Assembly (NCBI RefSeq): GCF_030272615.1 | Contig: NC_081414.1 | Location: 701,001-765,000, forward strand | Length of the DNA stretch: 64,000 nt | DNA from: Cryptomeria japonica | Taxonomy: Eukaryota > Streptophyta > Pinopsida > Cupressales > Cupressaceae | Reading direction: 5' to 3' | Shown here: one piece after another, positions 62,855-64,000 of the stretch | How the letters are laid out: every line of letters begins with the position of its first letter | How positions within the stretch are numbered: position 1 is the first letter of the stretch | Notes under the pieces: generated by a model | The model's database searches: none | Told to the model about the DNA's origin: nothing | What the model saw: the letters and a program-made list of their open reading frames with translations, nothing else | Made by a program: the position numbers and the translations under genes

Positions 62855-64000
62855 GTAGTAGATTTGGAGGTTCACTGTTTCTATTGATTTTGTGGTATTA
62901 GTATACTTAAATTATTGGTTGTTAAGGTATGGGTCTTCTTAATTTTGATTATATTCCAGTTAAACTTGATTAATTCTTAAAATTTGAAGTTTATAATTTT
63001 AAAATTTGATATCTTTCGGCGTAATTTACATATATTTTCTAAGAATATAAGTATACTAGTAAATATAAACTTTTACAATAAGAAAACTGTGATTTAAAAA
63101 AAAAATTGTTTTAATAATCACAAAAAGTAATATATATATATATTATTTATTTTAAATTTCAAGTGGGTGCTTGCAAGAAGTTGAGTCCACTTTTTTGTCA
63201 AAAAGTGGAAGTTTTTTCATGTTTTTCAGAATTCGTCCTGTTTGACCTAAAAATTTGAAGCACTTGAAGAATGAATCTTGAAAAAAGTCACTAATAGAAA
63301 ATGTATTTTTCTAAGTTTAGTTTCAAAATATTTAATTTATTTTAATACCCAGATGATAGAAATTGATTTTGAATAGGCATTTCCAAAACCTATAATTTGA
63401 CCTAAATAAAAGTATTTTTTTTAATCCTTTTGAGAAAAGATTTGTTACTCACTCACCTTTGATGAGGATTTTTTTTTGTAATTTTTTTTTGAATTTTTTT
63501 TTTGTTAATTGTTTATTACAAATAATTGTTGTTTTGAAAAACCCTCGTGTACGAAAAACATAACTTGACCTAAACTTAACACTTTTTATTTTTATTTTTT
63601 GAAACTATATAAAATTCTCTCTAGTTTGATGCCATATAATTTGTTTTCCAAAAAACTTAAAAACAAATAAGTTATTAAAAAAATAAGAAACCCTTTTATT
63701 TCAAGTTTATGGACCTCTTTCATTAGAAATTATTTAAAAAATAAAAATTATAATCCATTTTTAAAAAAATTTATATATTTGGAATATAAATAGTCTCTTC
63801 AGTTCTTCAAAAAATTCTATAGAAAAGGTCTTCAAATATATGTTCAAAGTCGATATTTTGTATCATGGACACTGACATGACCTTCAAGTTGCAAGTCAAA
63901 CCTGTCCAAGGCTAAGGGTTGGCTCCCCAATCCTTTTTTTGAGGCAAAATCCGAAGCAAAAACCAATGCTGGATTTTTTTTTGAAACGAGATCCCATTTC
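62855..64000. other. AT-rich DNA at the window end
   Basis: Long A and T runs with no supported frame. 63060-63135 shares about 77 bp with 56019-56095 (TTGTTTTAATAATCACAAAAA). Confidence 0.45.

Overview
The window is nuclear DNA of a large, repeat-rich plant genome. Layered LTR retrotransposons (Copia, Ty3/gypsy chromovirus, Tat-like gypsy), very long LTRs (3.3-4.3 kb), TRIMs and a low density of spliced host genes suggest a seed plant, most likely a gymnosperm/conifer. No species marker is visible, so this is inference. There is no rRNA, tRNA, CRISPR or bacterial signal.

Layout. 31-9641: Copia-1 (minus strand) with 206-bp LTRs and target duplication AAGAT; its integrase is split by a 4,320-bp solo-LTR-like insertion (2562-6881, target duplication GTATC) that carries nine copies of a hairpin-forming repeat. 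9647-11214: unassigned DNA. 11220-16433: a gypsy-type element (plus strand, target duplication CTTAA) that codes only for Gag and a protease-like domain in one long open frame. 16434-19140: AT-rich intergenic DNA. 19141-20544: the one convincing host gene, three exons with matching phases, 93 aa, resembling the C-terminus of plant sororin (tentative). 21135-21499: a complete TRIM (target duplication AACTA). 22290-23890: eroded Copia and Tat-type integrase fragments. 25080-26990: a plant-mobile-domain plus coiled-coil coding remnant (minus strand).

27045-56025 is a nest. A dispersed repeat (R) was the target of a tandem TRIM array (three LTRs, two tiny internal regions, target duplication CCAAA at 27207 and 55422). 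Its middle LTR was split by Copia-2 (27493-43496), which itself encloses a gypsy element with an extra reading frame after integrase (29998-39632). Another LTR was split by an 11.6-kb Tekay-like chromovirus (43709-55307, target duplication TGCCC). The order of events reads directly from the interruptions: R, then TRIM, then Copia-2 and the chromovirus; gypsy-2 sits inside Copia-2.

56610-59810: Copia-3 remnant with a single visible LTR and gag/protease only. 59810-60525: second copy of R. 60526-64000: AT-rich DNA with a MITE-like inverted repeat (about 62582-62854) and no convincing gene.

Functionally the window is almost entirely retroelement-derived. The likely host contribution is the small spliced gene. 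The most unusual structures are the TRIM array with a conserved tRNA-like motif beside its primer site, the hairpin repeat array in the solo LTR, the GTAC motif cluster in gypsy-2, and the Gag-protease-only element.
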